Positions 52,793-62,653 of a stretch of 64,000 nucleotides of DNA are shown here, one piece after another. A model generated the notes under the pieces. The model was not told the DNA's origin, searched no databases, and saw only the letters and a program-made list of their open reading frames with translations. Location: assembly GCA_942491105.1 (NCBI GenBank), contig CALNZX010000006.1, forward strand, positions 186,001 to 250,000. Reading direction: 5' to 3'. Numbering within the stretch: the first letter of the stretch is position 1; every line of letters starts with the position of its first letter. A program made the position numbers and the translations under genes. This DNA is from JBBEAM01 sp942491105. Lineage in GTDB: Bacteria > Pseudomonadota > Alphaproteobacteria > Kiloniellales > DSM-21159.

Positions 52793-53464
52793 CTAACTGC
52801 GCCGGTGGGTGAATCGATAGGTCATGGCGCCGAGGATCATCCCGAGGATCGGCCCCAGGAGGTAGATCCAAAAGGTATCCAGGTTGCCGCGCGCCAGATC
52901 CGGGCCGAAAGCCCGCGCCGGGTTCATCGCCGCGCCCGCGACCGGCCCCATGAGCATGACCTCAATTCCCACCGTTGCGCCGATGGCGATTCCCGCGAAG
53001 GGCAGATCCGCCGCCGTGTCATAGGCCGTTCCGCAGATCACCCACATCAGCAGGAAGGAGAGGAACAGCTCGATGGCCAGGGCGATGCCAGGGGTGATTC
53101 CTAGCCCGGCGTTGGGCAGATTGGCCCCGAGATCGCCAACGGGGCCAAGGGCGAACAGCAGCGCGAAACCGGCCAGTGCCGAGCCCGCCATCTGCGCGGC
53201 GATGTAACCGGGCAGCAAGCGCCACTCCAGCTTGCGCAGGATCGCGGCGGCGATTGAAAGCGCGGGATTGACGTGAGCGCCGGAAACATGACCAAAGCCA
53301 TAGATCACGATGGTGATGATCAGCCCGGAAATCAGCCCCGCGCCAATCGGCCCTGGCTGCCCGGTCAGGGCCGTCACCATCACAGCGCCGGCGGCAAAGA
53401 ACACCAGCGAGAAAGTTCCGATGAACTCGCAGAGATATTTTCCGAGGGCGCGTTCCCGCCACAT
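52793..53464 (-). CDS. Aquaporin / MIP-family channel
   Basis: This 223-residue protein has six helices and both pore motifs: HVNPALS and GAAMNPARAFGPD. ATG 53464 has GGGAGGGG just upstream; a GTG 18 bases earlier is less likely. The NPAR-A rather than NPAR-D context is nearer to water channels than glycerol facilitators, but small neutral solutes such as short amides or urea are possible. It starts 28 bases after the VWA gene and is probably the last gene of the amide operon. Confidence 0.9.
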   Translation of the reverse strand: MWRERALGKYLCEFIGTFSLVFFAAGAVMVTALTGQPGPIGAGLISGLIITIVIYGFGHVSGAHVNPALSIAAAILRKLEWRLLPGYIAAQMAGSALAGFALLFALGPVGDLGANLPNAGLGITPGIALAIELFLSFLLMWVICGTAYDTAADLPFAGIAIGATVGIEVMLMGPVAGAAMNPARAFGPDLARGNLDTFWIYLLGPILGMILGAMTYRFTHRRS

Positions 53465-53492
53465 CACCCCCTCCCTTTCCACAGCTGGATGC

Positions 53493-55787
53493 TCAAGCTG
53501 TCAGGCGCAGATAGAGCATCGGGAGTTTTTCCGGCAGGCGCTCGATGCGGTCGATTTGCACGGCGTTGCGGCGCCCGAAAATGCGCGTGAGATAACTGTC
53601 GCCCCCGGAATCGAGCCCGACGCAGAAAACGTCGATCCCGTCCTGGGCCAGCGACTGCACGGCGCGGCGCGTGTCCTCGACCAGATATCGGCTGTCGGTG
53701 ATATCGATATCCGAGGGTTCCCCATCGGTAATCACCAGCAACAGGCGGCGGTGCGTCGGCTGGCGCCGCAGCTCGGATCCGGCATGACGGATTGCCGCGC
53801 CCATGCGGGTCGACAGTCCGCTTTCGAGCCCGGCCAGGTTGGCTTGGGCGGTGGCGTCGTAGGGTGCCGAGAAATCCTTGATCCGGTAGTAATGGACATC
53901 CTCGCGCTTGTCGGAGCAGAAAGCGGCGATGGCGAAGGGGTCGCCAAGTTCCGCCATGGCATGGGCCAGCAGCGCCGTGGCCTCCTTTTCGATGTCGAGG
54001 ACGCTGGAGGCTCCATTGCGGACCCGGTCCTTGGTGGACTCCGAGATATCGAGCAGCACGCTGACCGAAAGATCCCGGTGGCGCCGCTCGTACTTGGAAT
54101 AGACCCGGTCGTCCGGCATTTCCCCGACACGGCGGCTGATCATGGCATCGATGGCCGCCTCGATATCGATGGCCTCGCCTTCCGGCTGCCGCTTCAGGCG
54201 TTGCGGACGCCCGATCCGCGCGGCGCGGATCAGCTTGCTGATGCGATTGAGAAGATCCTGGTGGTTCTCGAGCATCTCGACGATCTCGTGGCGCTCTCCG
54301 CGTTGCGGCTCGTACTCGACGATGGTCGTCCACTCGGCGCGTTCCCGGCCGGTCGCGTAGTCGTATTCGGGGTAGCGCGCGACCGGAATGCCCGCATCCT
54401 GAAAGGCCTCCGGAGAGACCGCGGCGAGGTTGACGTCGTCGCGCTCCTCCTCGTCCTCCTCCTCGCGTTCCCGGTCGGGGTCGGAGGTATCGTCCTCGTT
54501 CTGCCGTTCGATGCGGATCGATTCGAACAGCAGCTCGGCCTCCTCCATTTCCGGCGTGTCTTGATCGCCAAAATCCCAAAGACCGAGGTTGTCGTCGCGG
54601 TAGGGCGGCTCGACGATATAGGTGCGCGGATTGAATTGGACGCGCATCTGCCCGAGGTCATTGCCGAGCAGATTGCCGAGTTCCCTGCTGATCGCGGGGT
54701 CATCCCAGCGGTGTTCCAGTTCGAAGAAGCGGTCGCGGGCCTTGTGCACCCAGCCATTCACCTCCTTGAAATCCGGATCGATCAGGGAACGCGATAGCCT
54801 GGCGAGCAGCGCGGGCGCGGTCAAGGCGCCGCCCGCCTGCACGATATGAAAGGGCAGCCACAACCGCCTGAGGCCAGGGAATTCGCGGATCGCCAGCTGT
54901 TCGATGCGGGCATCCTCGATCAGGGACACCAGGGCGATCTGGATCGGCTTAAGCTTGCCAACCTCGAACTTGCGCCGCGAATAGACCAGGTGCGCCCCGA
55001 CATGCGCCATGGCCGCGGCGAAGATTTCCTCGGCCTGCGCGCCGCGATAGCCGGGATAGGTCGCGGGAATGCGGATCAGGCCGCGATCGAAACTTGTCCG
55101 CCGCCTGGATTGCTCCGGCGCGCTCTTGTGCGGCTCGCGCACCGGCACGCGCAGACGCCACAGCGCGGTCAGAAAAGCTTTCAGGCGCTTTTCGACATCC
55201 GCGAAGACGACCGCGCCGGCTTCGCGCTGCAGCCAGCGTTCCGCTTCGCGGTCCTCCATTGAGAAAAACTGCAATCGCCGCTCGGCATCGCTGCCGGCGC
55301 TGCGCACCCCGGCCAGAAGCCAGGCCTCCAGCCGCGAGACATTGAGCTGGGAGAGCAGCTCGTCCATCCGGCCAAGAACGGTTTCGACGGATTCCGGCGC
55401 CAGGGCCGTAAAGCGCTGCATCAGGCTGAGCCAGGAACGGAACCGCTGCAGGTCATCCAAGTGCGACGCGGCGCGCTCGGAGGCCGCGCAGAGGAGCTCC
55501 GCCGCCCGGCGCCCGGCCTTGATGGCAACGACGGAAACCAGGTCACCCAGCTCGATAGCGGGTTCCGGGCCGGTGATGCGGGCGACGGCGAGAGAATGCC
55601 TGGCATAGGCATCTGAAACCCGTTTCCCGTAGCCCGCGTCGATCAGCTTGCGCCGCGCCCGCAACCAGCGCGCCGCCGCGTCGTCGGGAAAGACCTTGCT
55701 CGCTTCCTCGCTGAGCAAGCGCGCCGGCTTCGCCGTTTCCGGTGTTACGACGGTCAGAAAGGGTTTTGCGCGCTCCTGGTCGGACAT
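53493..55787 (-). CDS. NorD/CbbO-family VWA-domain protein
   Basis: This 764-residue cytoplasmic protein has a C-terminal von Willebrand A domain with MIDAS residues (LLDISEST, about residue 590, and LLLVITDGEPSDIDITDSRY). A long acidic linker (REREEEDEEERDD) sits in the middle. With the AAA+ partner upstream, eight bases away, it forms an activase-type complex of the kind that remodels nitric oxide reductase or RuBisCO. Neither target is in the window. Confidence 0.87.
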   Translation of the reverse strand: MSDQERAKPFLTVVTPETAKPARLLSEEASKVFPDDAAARWLRARRKLIDAGYGKRVSDAYARHSLAVARITGPEPAIELGDLVSVVAIKAGRRAAELLCAASERAASHLDDLQRFRSWLSLMQRFTALAPESVETVLGRMDELLSQLNVSRLEAWLLAGVRSAGSDAERRLQFFSMEDREAERWLQREAGAVVFADVEKRLKAFLTALWRLRVPVREPHKSAPEQSRRRTSFDRGLIRIPATYPGYRGAQAEEIFAAAMAHVGAHLVYSRRKFEVGKLKPIQIALVSLIEDARIEQLAIREFPGLRRLWLPFHIVQAGGALTAPALLARLSRSLIDPDFKEVNGWVHKARDRFFELEHRWDDPAISRELGNLLGNDLGQMRVQFNPRTYIVEPPYRDDNLGLWDFGDQDTPEMEEAELLFESIRIERQNEDDTSDPDREREEEDEEERDDVNLAAVSPEAFQDAGIPVARYPEYDYATGRERAEWTTIVEYEPQRGERHEIVEMLENHQDLLNRISKLIRAARIGRPQRLKRQPEGEAIDIEAAIDAMISRRVGEMPDDRVYSKYERRHRDLSVSVLLDISESTKDRVRNGASSVLDIEKEATALLAHAMAELGDPFAIAAFCSDKREDVHYYRIKDFSAPYDATAQANLAGLESGLSTRMGAAIRHAGSELRRQPTHRRLLLVITDGEPSDIDITDSRYLVEDTRRAVQSLAQDGIDVFCVGLDSGGDSYLTRIFGRRNAVQIDRIERLPEKLPMLYLRLTA

Positions 55788-55795
55788 CGCTTAGC

Positions 55796-56626
55796 TTAGG
55801 AGCAGGCCGCGATCGCCGCGTTCAGGGCATCCCGCATGTCCGGATCGTCGGTGATCGGCAGGACCAGACATACCTGGCAGGCCTCGCCGAGCGGCACGCC
55901 ATGGGAAATCAGCTGGCCCGCGTGCACCAGCATGCGCGTCGAGGCGCCTTCTTCCAGACCATGGCCCTTGAGATTGCGCGACCGTTCCGCGATGCGCACG
56001 AGCTGCGCGGCCAGCTTGCTGTCCACCTTGGCTTCATGGGCGACGATTTCCGTCTCGACCTCGGCGGCGGGATAGGTGAAATCGATGGCCCCGAAGCGCT
56101 GCTTTGTGGATTCCTTCAAGTCCTTGAGAACGCTTTGGTATCCTGGATTATAGGAAATCACGAGCTGAAAATCCGGGTGCGCCTTGACCACCTCGTTCTT
56201 CTTCTCCAACGGCAGAATCCGGCGCTCGTCGGTCAGCGAATGGATCACCACGGTGGTGTCCTGGCGGGCTTCGACGATTTCGTCGAGATAGCAGATGGCG
56301 CCGTGGCGGGTGGCCAGGGTCAGCGGCCCGTCGTGCCAGCGCGTCCCCTCGGCATCCAAGAGGAAACGTCCGACCAGGTCGGAGGCCGTCATGTCTTCGT
56401 GGCAGGACACGGTGATCAAGGGCCGGCCAAGTTTCCACGCCATATGCTCGATGAAACGGGTCTTGCCGCAGCCCGTCGGCCCCTTGAGCATGATCGGCAT
56501 GCGCTCGGCGTAGGCGGCGGTGAACAGCGCCACCTCGTTGCCGACGGGCTTGTAGTAAGGCTCTTCGCCGATGAGGAAATCGTCCAGCGTCGCATCCGGC
56601 GCTTGGTTCTTAGAAAGCTTGCTCAA
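55796..56626 (-). CDS. NorQ/CbbQ-family AAA+ ATPase (MoxR class)
   Basis: TTG 56626 with GGGAG six bases upstream gives 276 residues (SKLSKNQAPDATLDDFLIGE); a GTG at 56659 is the alternative. Walker A LKGPTGCGKTR, Walker B AICYLDEI and VVIHSLTDERR are seen. The NorQ/CbbQ C-terminal part is present (EEGASTRMLVHAGQLI). It lies between amiE and the VWA gene. In Pseudomonas aeruginosa the amidase operon also has an ATPase-like gene, amiB, after amiE. Confidence 0.88.
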   Translation of the reverse strand: MSKLSKNQAPDATLDDFLIGEEPYYKPVGNEVALFTAAYAERMPIMLKGPTGCGKTRFIEHMAWKLGRPLITVSCHEDMTASDLVGRFLLDAEGTRWHDGPLTLATRHGAICYLDEIVEARQDTTVVIHSLTDERRILPLEKKNEVVKAHPDFQLVISYNPGYQSVLKDLKESTKQRFGAIDFTYPAAEVETEIVAHEAKVDSKLAAQLVRIAERSRNLKGHGLEEGASTRMLVHAGQLISHGVPLGEACQVCLVLPITDDPDMRDALNAAIAACS

Positions 56627-56724
56627 TTCAGACTCCCAAAGCTTACGCAACCGGCGCACCCTATGGATGCGCGAAGCGAGAGAGGGGATGAACCGGGTTC
56701 ACCCCCTCCCCTATCGCCCGCTTT

Positions 56725-57765
56725 CTAGCGGTGCGTTGCCGTTTTCTTATTCGGGATACCTTCGATCGGGCACTCCTCGGTGCCGACCGTGCTGCGCGTG
56801 AGAGCCTCGACCATCTCGCGCGTGCCTTCCGGATCGGTGACCCACTTCTGATAGAAGTCGTAGGGGCAGGCCGCGGCGCCCTGATCGCCTTCGCCGGAGT
56901 TGATCATCCCCGTGTAGCCGCGATGGAGCAGCTTGAAGAGATGATTCTGCGACTGCATGTTCTGACGCGCGTCGCGGATGGCACTGACCGAAAGCTGCGC
57001 GTACTGGATGCCGTTCTCCTCCTCGCCGCACTCGCCGAGCGTACGGCCGTCGAAGCCGATAATCGCGGAGTGGCCGAAGTAGGAATAGACGCCGTCGAAA
57101 CCCGCCGCGTTGGCAACCGCGACGTAGGTGTTGTTCGACCAGGCCATGGCCTTCGACATGATCACCTGCTGCTCCTTGGCCGGATACATGTAGCCCTGAC
57201 AACGGACGATCAGCTCGGCGCCCTTCATGGCGCAGTCCCGCCAAATCTCGGGATAGTTGCCGTCGTCGCAGATGATCAGGCTGATCTTCATGCCTTTCGG
57301 GCCTTCGGTCATGTAGGTGCAGTTGCCCGGATACCAGCCCTCGATGGGAACCCAGGGCATGATCTTGCGGTACTTCTGCACGATCTCGCCCTTGTCGTTC
57401 ATCAGGATCAGGGTGTTGTAGGGCGCCTTGTTGGGATGCTCCTCGTGGCGCTCGCCGGTCAGCGAGAACACACCCCAGGTCTTGGCATTGCGGCAGGCCG
57501 CGGCAAAGATTTCCGTTTCCTCGCCGGGGCAGGAAGACGCGGTCTCGTACATCTCCTTCTCGTCGTACATGATCCCGTGGGTGCTGTACTCGGGGAAAAT
57601 AACGAGATCCATGCCGGGCAAGCCGACCTTCATCCCCTCGACCATATCCGCGATCTTACGCGCGTTATCGAGCACCTCCTGCTTGCTATGCAGCCGAGGC
57701 ATCTTGTAGTTCACGACGGCGACGCCGACCGTATCGTTACTGCTTGAGATATCTCCGTGGTACAT
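56725..57765 (-). CDS. amiE: Aliphatic amidase
   Basis: This 346-residue enzyme has exactly the length of Pseudomonas aeruginosa AmiE and closely similar wording throughout. The catalytic triad is at the same numbering: Glu59 (IFPEYS), Lys134 (KYRK) and Cys166 (SLIICDDGN). It hydrolyses short aliphatic amides such as acetamide to acid and ammonia. The Pseudomonas WCPIEGW stretch reads WVPIEGW here. It follows the amide/urea-type ABC genes and precedes norQ/norD-like genes. Confidence 0.94.
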   Translation of the reverse strand: MYHGDISSSNDTVGVAVVNYKMPRLHSKQEVLDNARKIADMVEGMKVGLPGMDLVIFPEYSTHGIMYDEKEMYETASSCPGEETEIFAAACRNAKTWGVFSLTGERHEEHPNKAPYNTLILMNDKGEIVQKYRKIMPWVPIEGWYPGNCTYMTEGPKGMKISLIICDDGNYPEIWRDCAMKGAELIVRCQGYMYPAKEQQVIMSKAMAWSNNTYVAVANAAGFDGVYSYFGHSAIIGFDGRTLGECGEEENGIQYAQLSVSAIRDARQNMQSQNHLFKLLHRGYTGMINSGEGDQGAAACPYDFYQKWVTDPEGTREMVEALTRSTVGTEECPIEGIPNKKTATHR

Positions 57766-57823
57766 GTCTTACTTCCTCCGCTAAAATTGCAGGAACAGGC
57801 CGTCCGCCTGCCTTTTTCTCCGA

Positions 57824-58519
57824 CTAGACGGCCATGTGCCGTTGAACGAGGTCGTCGCTAAGCTCGGCGACGCTTCCTTCAACGGCGATGCTTCCCCTCT
57901 CGACGAATGCGAAACGGGATGACGCACGGCGCGCGAAACCGACGTTCTGTTCGACCAGAACGACGGTCAGGCCATGTTTGCGATTGAGGTCGATCAAGAC
58001 CGCTTCGATCTGCTCGACGATATTGGGCTGGATGCCTTCGGTCGGTTCATCCAGCAGCAGAACCTTCGGCTTGGTGAGCAGCGCCCGCGCGATCGCCAGC
58101 TGCTGCTGCTGCCCGCCCGAGAGGTTGCCGCCGCGCCGATTCATGAACTCCCGCAGGATAGGAAAGAGCTCGAGGACGTCCTCGGCAATGTCTCCCCGTC
58201 CCTCCGGCGTGCCGAAAGTGCCGATGGTCAGGTTTTCGCGCACCGTGAACTTCGGCAGGATGGCGCGGCCCTGGGGCACATAGCCGATGCCCGCCTTGGC
58301 GCGTGCATGCGGCGGCCGATTGATGACCTCCACCCCATCGACGGTGATGCTGCCTTCGCTGCGGTCCATCAGACCGACGATGGCGCGCATCATCGTGGTT
58401 TTGCCGACGCCGTTGCGCCCCAGAATCGAAAAGAATTCGCCGTCGCCGATCGTCAAGCTGACGTCGACCAGGGCACGGCTGGCGCCGTAGTATGCGCTGA
58501 CGTTGGTTAGCTCAAGCAC
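57824..58519 (-). CDS. Branched-chain/urea-type ABC ATPase (UrtE-like)
   Basis: GTG 58519 overlaps the preceding gene by eight bases and gives 231 residues beginning VLELTNVSAYYGAS. Walker A GRNGVGKTT, signature NLSGGQQQQLAIARA and Walker B VLLLDEPTEGIQP are seen; the last phrase is typical of the UrtE/LivF group. It is one of two ATPases of the importer. Confidence 0.88.
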   Translation of the reverse strand: MLELTNVSAYYGASRALVDVSLTIGDGEFFSILGRNGVGKTTMMRAIVGLMDRSEGSITVDGVEVINRPPHARAKAGIGYVPQGRAILPKFTVRENLTIGTFGTPEGRGDIAEDVLELFPILREFMNRRGGNLSGGQQQQLAIARALLTKPKVLLLDEPTEGIQPNIVEQIEAVLIDLNRKHGLTVVLVEQNVGFARRASSRFAFVERGSIAVEGSVAELSDDLVQRHMAV

Positions 58520-59276
58520 CGCTGATCCCCCCCGAGCCGAGATAGGCCGCCCGCACCTCGGGATCGCGTTCGATGTCCTCGACGCTGCCCTCGGCAAGCA
58601 GTTTTCCCTGATGCATGACCGAAATGGTTTCGCCGATCTCCTTGACGAACCCCATGTCATGCTCGACGACGATGAGGGTGTGCTTGCCCTTCAGCCGCAA
58701 AAAGAGATCCGCGGTTTTCTTGGTTTCCTGGGCCGTCATTCCCGCGGTTGGTTCGTCCATCAGGATCAACTCCGGGTCCTGCGCGAGCAGCAGCGCGAAT
58801 TCGAGCCACTGGGTCTGGCCATGCGAGAGGTAGCCGGCCGGCGTTTCCAGGTAGTCCTGCAGGCCGACCAGCTCGGCGAGCTTCTCCAGGCTGTCGATGT
58901 CCGCGCCGGAGCCAAAGCGCACCAGGTTGCCGAGAATGCTGGTATGCCGGCAATAGGCGACGTCCAGATTCTCCTGCACTGTCAGTTCGCGGAAGACGCT
59001 CGGCACCTGAAACTTGCGGCCGATACCGCGCCGCGCGATGGCGTGCTCCTCCAGACTGTTCAACACCGTGCCTTCGAAGGAGATGATGCCGCTGCTCGGC
59101 TTTGCCTTGCCGCAGATCATATCCAGCGCCGTGGTCTTGCCGGCCCCGTTGGGACCGATCAGACACCGCAGCTCGCCCTGTTGCACGTTGAGGTTCAAGC
59201 CGTCGACAGCCCGGAAGCCGTTGAAGTCGATGACAACGTCACTGAGCACGAGATGGCTGTTGTCGTTTCCGCTCAT
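58512..59276 (-). CDS. Branched-chain/urea-type ABC ATPase (UrtD-like)
   Basis: This 254-residue ATPase has Walker A GPNGAGKTT, the modified signature YLSHGQTQWLEFALLLAQ and Walker B LILMDEPTAGM. LSHGQ instead of LSGGQ is typical of UrtD. It overlaps the permease gene upstream by four bases (59273-59276). Confidence 0.9.
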   Translation of the reverse strand: MSGNDNSHLVLSDVVIDFNGFRAVDGLNLNVQQGELRCLIGPNGAGKTTALDMICGKAKPSSGIISFEGTVLNSLEEHAIARRGIGRKFQVPSVFRELTVQENLDVAYCRHTSILGNLVRFGSGADIDSLEKLAELVGLQDYLETPAGYLSHGQTQWLEFALLLAQDPELILMDEPTAGMTAQETKKTADLFLRLKGKHTLIVVEHDMGFVKEIGETISVMHQGKLLAEGSVEDIERDPEVRAAYLGSGGISGA

Positions 59277-60406
59277 TTGGCGCCTCCCGGTTCGGCCGCC
59301 GGTTTGGCGAGATTCTTCTCGGAGGCGCCGCCGCGCGCTTTACCCCGCTCGCCCTTTCCGAAAACTCGGTCGAAGAGAGCCTCGACGGCACCCGCCAGCC
59401 CCTTCGGCATGAACAACACGACCAGCACGAATGCGAAGCCCATGATCAGGGACCAGGTGTCGAGGAAGGTCTCGGATTCAGAGAGCGCGCCTTGCATACC
59501 GGTGACGACGATGGCGCCGAGAGCCGCGCCCAGCAGGCTTTGACGGCCGCCGACCGCCACCCAGATCACGACCGCCAGACTGATCTGCACGCTCATGAAG
59601 GTCGGCGAGGCGAACTCCATGACGATCGTGTAGAGCATGCCCGCGACGCCCGCGATTCCGGCGGAGACGCTCAATGCGAAGATCTTGAAGTAGGCGACGT
59701 CGTAACCGAAGTAGCGCACCCGGTCTTCATGGTCGCGTACCGCCTGGAGGATCAGCCCGACCTTGCTCTTGGTGATCGCGAAGGCGATGAACAGGCAGAC
59801 CGTCAACGCCCCGGCGATCAGGTAATAGGACGAACTGCCGTAGGCATCGAAGGTCAGCCCAAGGATTTCGAGCTGCGCCAGATCGGTGATGCCGTTGAAG
59901 CCGCCCGTATAACGCTGCTGGTCGATGATCAGAAGATTGACGACGACCAGAACCGCCAAGGTGATGATCGCGACATAAACGCCGGTGACACGGCCGCGGA
60001 AAATGAACCAGCCGAGCAGCATGGAAAACGCGACCGGCACCAGAATGCCGAGCAGTATCGCCAGCGGCATGGAATGGAAGGGCTGCCAGAACCAGGGCAG
60101 GCTTTCCACATTGTTCCAGACCATGAAATCGGGCAGCCCCTCGGCGCCGGTGTGAACGGGAACCGTCCTCAGCTTCAGGGCCATGGCCATGCAGTAGGAG
60201 CCGAGGCCGAAGCTCATCGCCTGCCCAAGATTGAGAATTCCGGTGTAGCCCCAGGAAAGACTCAAGGCGATGGCGACAATTCCCAGCGCCAGGTAGCGGG
60301 AATACTTGTTCAGGATGAAGGCATCGTCGACGAAGGTCGGCACCAGCAGGAAAGCCAGACATACGACGGCATAAACGATGAGTTGACGCTTGGTGCGGCT
60401 AGTCAC
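59273..60406 (-). CDS. Branched-chain/urea-type ABC permease (UrtC-like)
   Basis: This 377-residue permease has about ten hydrophobic segments, LSLSWGYTGILNLGQAMSFG and the large central block VYVAIITLAVLVVVNLLIID. The C-terminal tail is charged. It pairs with the UrtB-like gene, whose stop is 60 bases upstream. Confidence 0.9.
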   Translation of the reverse strand: MTSRTKRQLIVYAVVCLAFLLVPTFVDDAFILNKYSRYLALGIVAIALSLSWGYTGILNLGQAMSFGLGSYCMAMALKLRTVPVHTGAEGLPDFMVWNNVESLPWFWQPFHSMPLAILLGILVPVAFSMLLGWFIFRGRVTGVYVAIITLAVLVVVNLLIIDQQRYTGGFNGITDLAQLEILGLTFDAYGSSSYYLIAGALTVCLFIAFAITKSKVGLILQAVRDHEDRVRYFGYDVAYFKIFALSVSAGIAGVAGMLYTIVMEFASPTFMSVQISLAVVIWVAVGGRQSLLGAALGAIVVTGMQGALSESETFLDTWSLIMGFAFVLVVLFMPKGLAGAVEALFDRVFGKGERGKARGGASEKNLAKPAAEPGGAK

Positions 60407-60466
60407 GATGCGTCCCTCCCTTCTTCGACGTCTTCCGTCGTGTAGAAGTAAAACTCCGCCGCATGA

Positions 60467-61336
60467 TCACGACCTCACCTTGGCCGCGAAGAGGCCCTGG
60501 GGACGGAACCGGATCAGCACCACGATCGCCAGCAGCACCACGGCCTTGGCGATGGTGTCGTTGCTGAAGAAGGCCAGGAAGCCGGTCATTTCGCCCAGGA
60601 TCAGGGAGCTCGCCACGGTCCCGATCAGGCTTTCGACGCCGCCGAGCACGACGACCATGAAGGCGTCGACCACATAGGTCGTTCCCATTTCCGGAGAGAC
60701 GCTCTTGAGCGGCGAGACCAGCGCCCCGGCGAGGCCGGCAAGGCCGGCGCCATAGGCGAAGGTCAGGCTGTAGATGCGCTTGCTGTTGATCCCGAAGCAG
60801 CTCGCGATTTCGCGGTTCTGCATGATCGCGCGCAGCTTGATCCCGACCGAGGTGCGGTAAATCAGGAACCAGGTCATCAAAAACAGAGCCGCGGCGATGA
60901 AGAGGATGAAGATGCGAAAGGCCGAGGTTTCGATACCCAGCACCGAGACCGAAGAGCTCAAGCTCTCCGGCATCTGGACATAGCGCAGCTCGCCGCCGAC
61001 GGTCAGGCGGATAGCCTGCTGCGCAATGATACCGATGCCCCAGGTCGCAAGAATTGTGTCAAGCGGTCTGCTGTAGAGATGCCGAATGACCACCCGTTCG
61101 ATAACCCAGCCGAAGAACGCGACAATGAAGAAGATCGCGACCAGGCTTTCGATCAGCCCCAGGCCCAGATAGGTCTGCAGTGCCCAGGCGCTGTACGCGC
61201 CAAGCATCACGAACTCGCCATGGGCGAGATTGATGACGCCGGTCGCGCCGTAAATGATGGCCAGGCCAAGCGCGACCAATAACAGGATCGACGCCAGGCT
61301 GAGGCCGGTAAAAATCTGCGAAACTACTGTTTCCAT
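60467..61336 (-). CDS. Branched-chain/urea-type ABC permease (UrtB-like)
   Basis: This 289-residue permease reads LASILLLVALGLAIIYGATG, then VINLAHGEFVMLGAYSAW, the usual start of LivH/UrtB proteins, and RAIMQNREIASCFGINSKRI. It lies 69 bases after the binding-protein gene. Confidence 0.91.
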   Translation of the reverse strand: METVVSQIFTGLSLASILLLVALGLAIIYGATGVINLAHGEFVMLGAYSAWALQTYLGLGLIESLVAIFFIVAFFGWVIERVVIRHLYSRPLDTILATWGIGIIAQQAIRLTVGGELRYVQMPESLSSSVSVLGIETSAFRIFILFIAAALFLMTWFLIYRTSVGIKLRAIMQNREIASCFGINSKRIYSLTFAYGAGLAGLAGALVSPLKSVSPEMGTTYVVDAFMVVVLGGVESLIGTVASSLILGEMTGFLAFFSNDTIAKAVVLLAIVVLIRFRPQGLFAAKVRS

Positions 61337-61405
61337 CTGACCCTCGAAGGCATTGGTGGAGCAAGCGCCGGCGGCGGGGACGCGAGCCCCCGCCGCCTAG
61401 ACGGC

Positions 61406-62653
61406 TTAAACCTCCTTGAGGCCATCTTCCTTGCAGACCTGGTTCTCGTACGCCTTGTAGGGAATCGGCTCGAGCCAGTCCTCGGACTGCTGCAGGATCT
61501 TGAACTGCCCGTCGTCCTGGCACTGGCCGATCTTCGGCCACAGCCAGGTGTGCAGGTTCTCCTTCTCGATCTTCACCTTGCCCTGCGGCGCGACCATCTC
61601 CTGGCCCTTCACCGCTTCGCGGATCGTGGTCGGATCGATATCGCTCGGGGCAAGCTGCTCGACCGCCTGCTTGAACAGGTACATCTGGAAGTAGGTCGGT
61701 TCGGACACGAAATGGGTCACCTTGTCGGCACCCCAGCGCGCCCGATAGGCCTCGACGAAACGCTGGTTCTCCGGCGAATCCCACACCATGAAGTAAGGCG
61801 CGGAGGTGAAGTGACCGGCGGCCGCGTCGGCGCCCATGGCGGCAACCTCGTTCTCGGAGGTGGTCAAGCTCGCCATCGGCATGGTCTGCGGGTCGAGGCC
61901 CGCGGCGTGATACTGACGATGCAAGGCGACAACGGAATCGCCAACCACCGTGGAGAAGATCACGTCAGGCTTCTCGTTGCGGAACTTGTTGATGACCGAG
62001 GAGAACTCGGAATGGCCAAGCGGCACGTATTCCTCGTTGACCACCTCGGCGCCCAGCTCCCCGAGCAGCTTCTTACAGTAGTTGTTCTCCTCCTTCGGGT
62101 AGATGTAGTTCGACCCGATGAGGTACCAGCGCTTGCCGAACTTCTCGACCAGCCAGGGGATGAAATCGTCCTGCTGCTGGTTGGGAACGGCGCCGGTGTA
62201 GATCACGTTCTTGGAGCACTCGCGGCCCTCGTAGAGGGTGGGATACCAATAGAGATTGTCCCGCTTCTCGACCACCGGCAGCACGGCCTTTCGGCTCGCA
62301 GAAGTGTAGGAGCCGAACACGCTGACGCACTTGTCGCCGAGCACGAGCTTGCGGGCTTTCTCGGCGAAGGTCGCCGGATCGGAAGCCGGATCCTCGATGA
62401 TCGGCACGATCTTCATGCCGTTGATGCCGCCGGCGTCGTTGATTTCCTCGATCGCCATGATCGCGGCCTTGTTGAGCGATTCCTCGATAATCGCCGTCGT
62501 GCCGGTCAACGAAAACAGCACGCCGACCTTGATTTCGCCATCGGCCGCCCGCGCCAGCGAGCTGTCCTTGATCCAGATATGCGGAAAGCCCGTCGCCGCG
62601 AAAGCGCCCGCGCCAACGGTTCCTTGTAGGAATCCACGTCTTGAAAACTTCAT
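61406..62653 (-). CDS. Tat-exported amide/urea-type ABC binding protein (UrtA/FmdD-like)
   Basis: ATG 62653 behind GAGGAGGGA gives 415 residues. The N-terminus KFSRRGFLQGTVGAGAFAAT is a Tat signal (SRRGFLQ). The mature protein begins IKVGVLFSLTGTTAIIEESL, a type-I periplasmic binding fold shared by UrtA, FmdD and AmiC. Cotranscription with amiE indicates short-chain amides rather than urea as ligand. A Tat signal is common for this group. Confidence 0.9.
   Translation of the reverse strand: MKFSRRGFLQGTVGAGAFAATGFPHIWIKDSSLARAADGEIKVGVLFSLTGTTAIIEESLNKAAIMAIEEINDAGGINGMKIVPIIEDPASDPATFAEKARKLVLGDKCVSVFGSYTSASRKAVLPVVEKRDNLYWYPTLYEGRECSKNVIYTGAVPNQQQDDFIPWLVEKFGKRWYLIGSNYIYPKEENNYCKKLLGELGAEVVNEEYVPLGHSEFSSVINKFRNEKPDVIFSTVVGDSVVALHRQYHAAGLDPQTMPMASLTTSENEVAAMGADAAAGHFTSAPYFMVWDSPENQRFVEAYRARWGADKVTHFVSEPTYFQMYLFKQAVEQLAPSDIDPTTIREAVKGQEMVAPQGKVKIEKENLHTWLWPKIGQCQDDGQFKILQQSEDWLEPIPYKAYENQVCKEDGLKEV

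Noticed and set aside
53493..56626. The MoxR/VWA pair as evidence of denitrification or CO2 fixation
   Set aside because: No norCB, nir or cbbLS gene is in the window; the pair sits in an amide operon, so neither pathway is supported.
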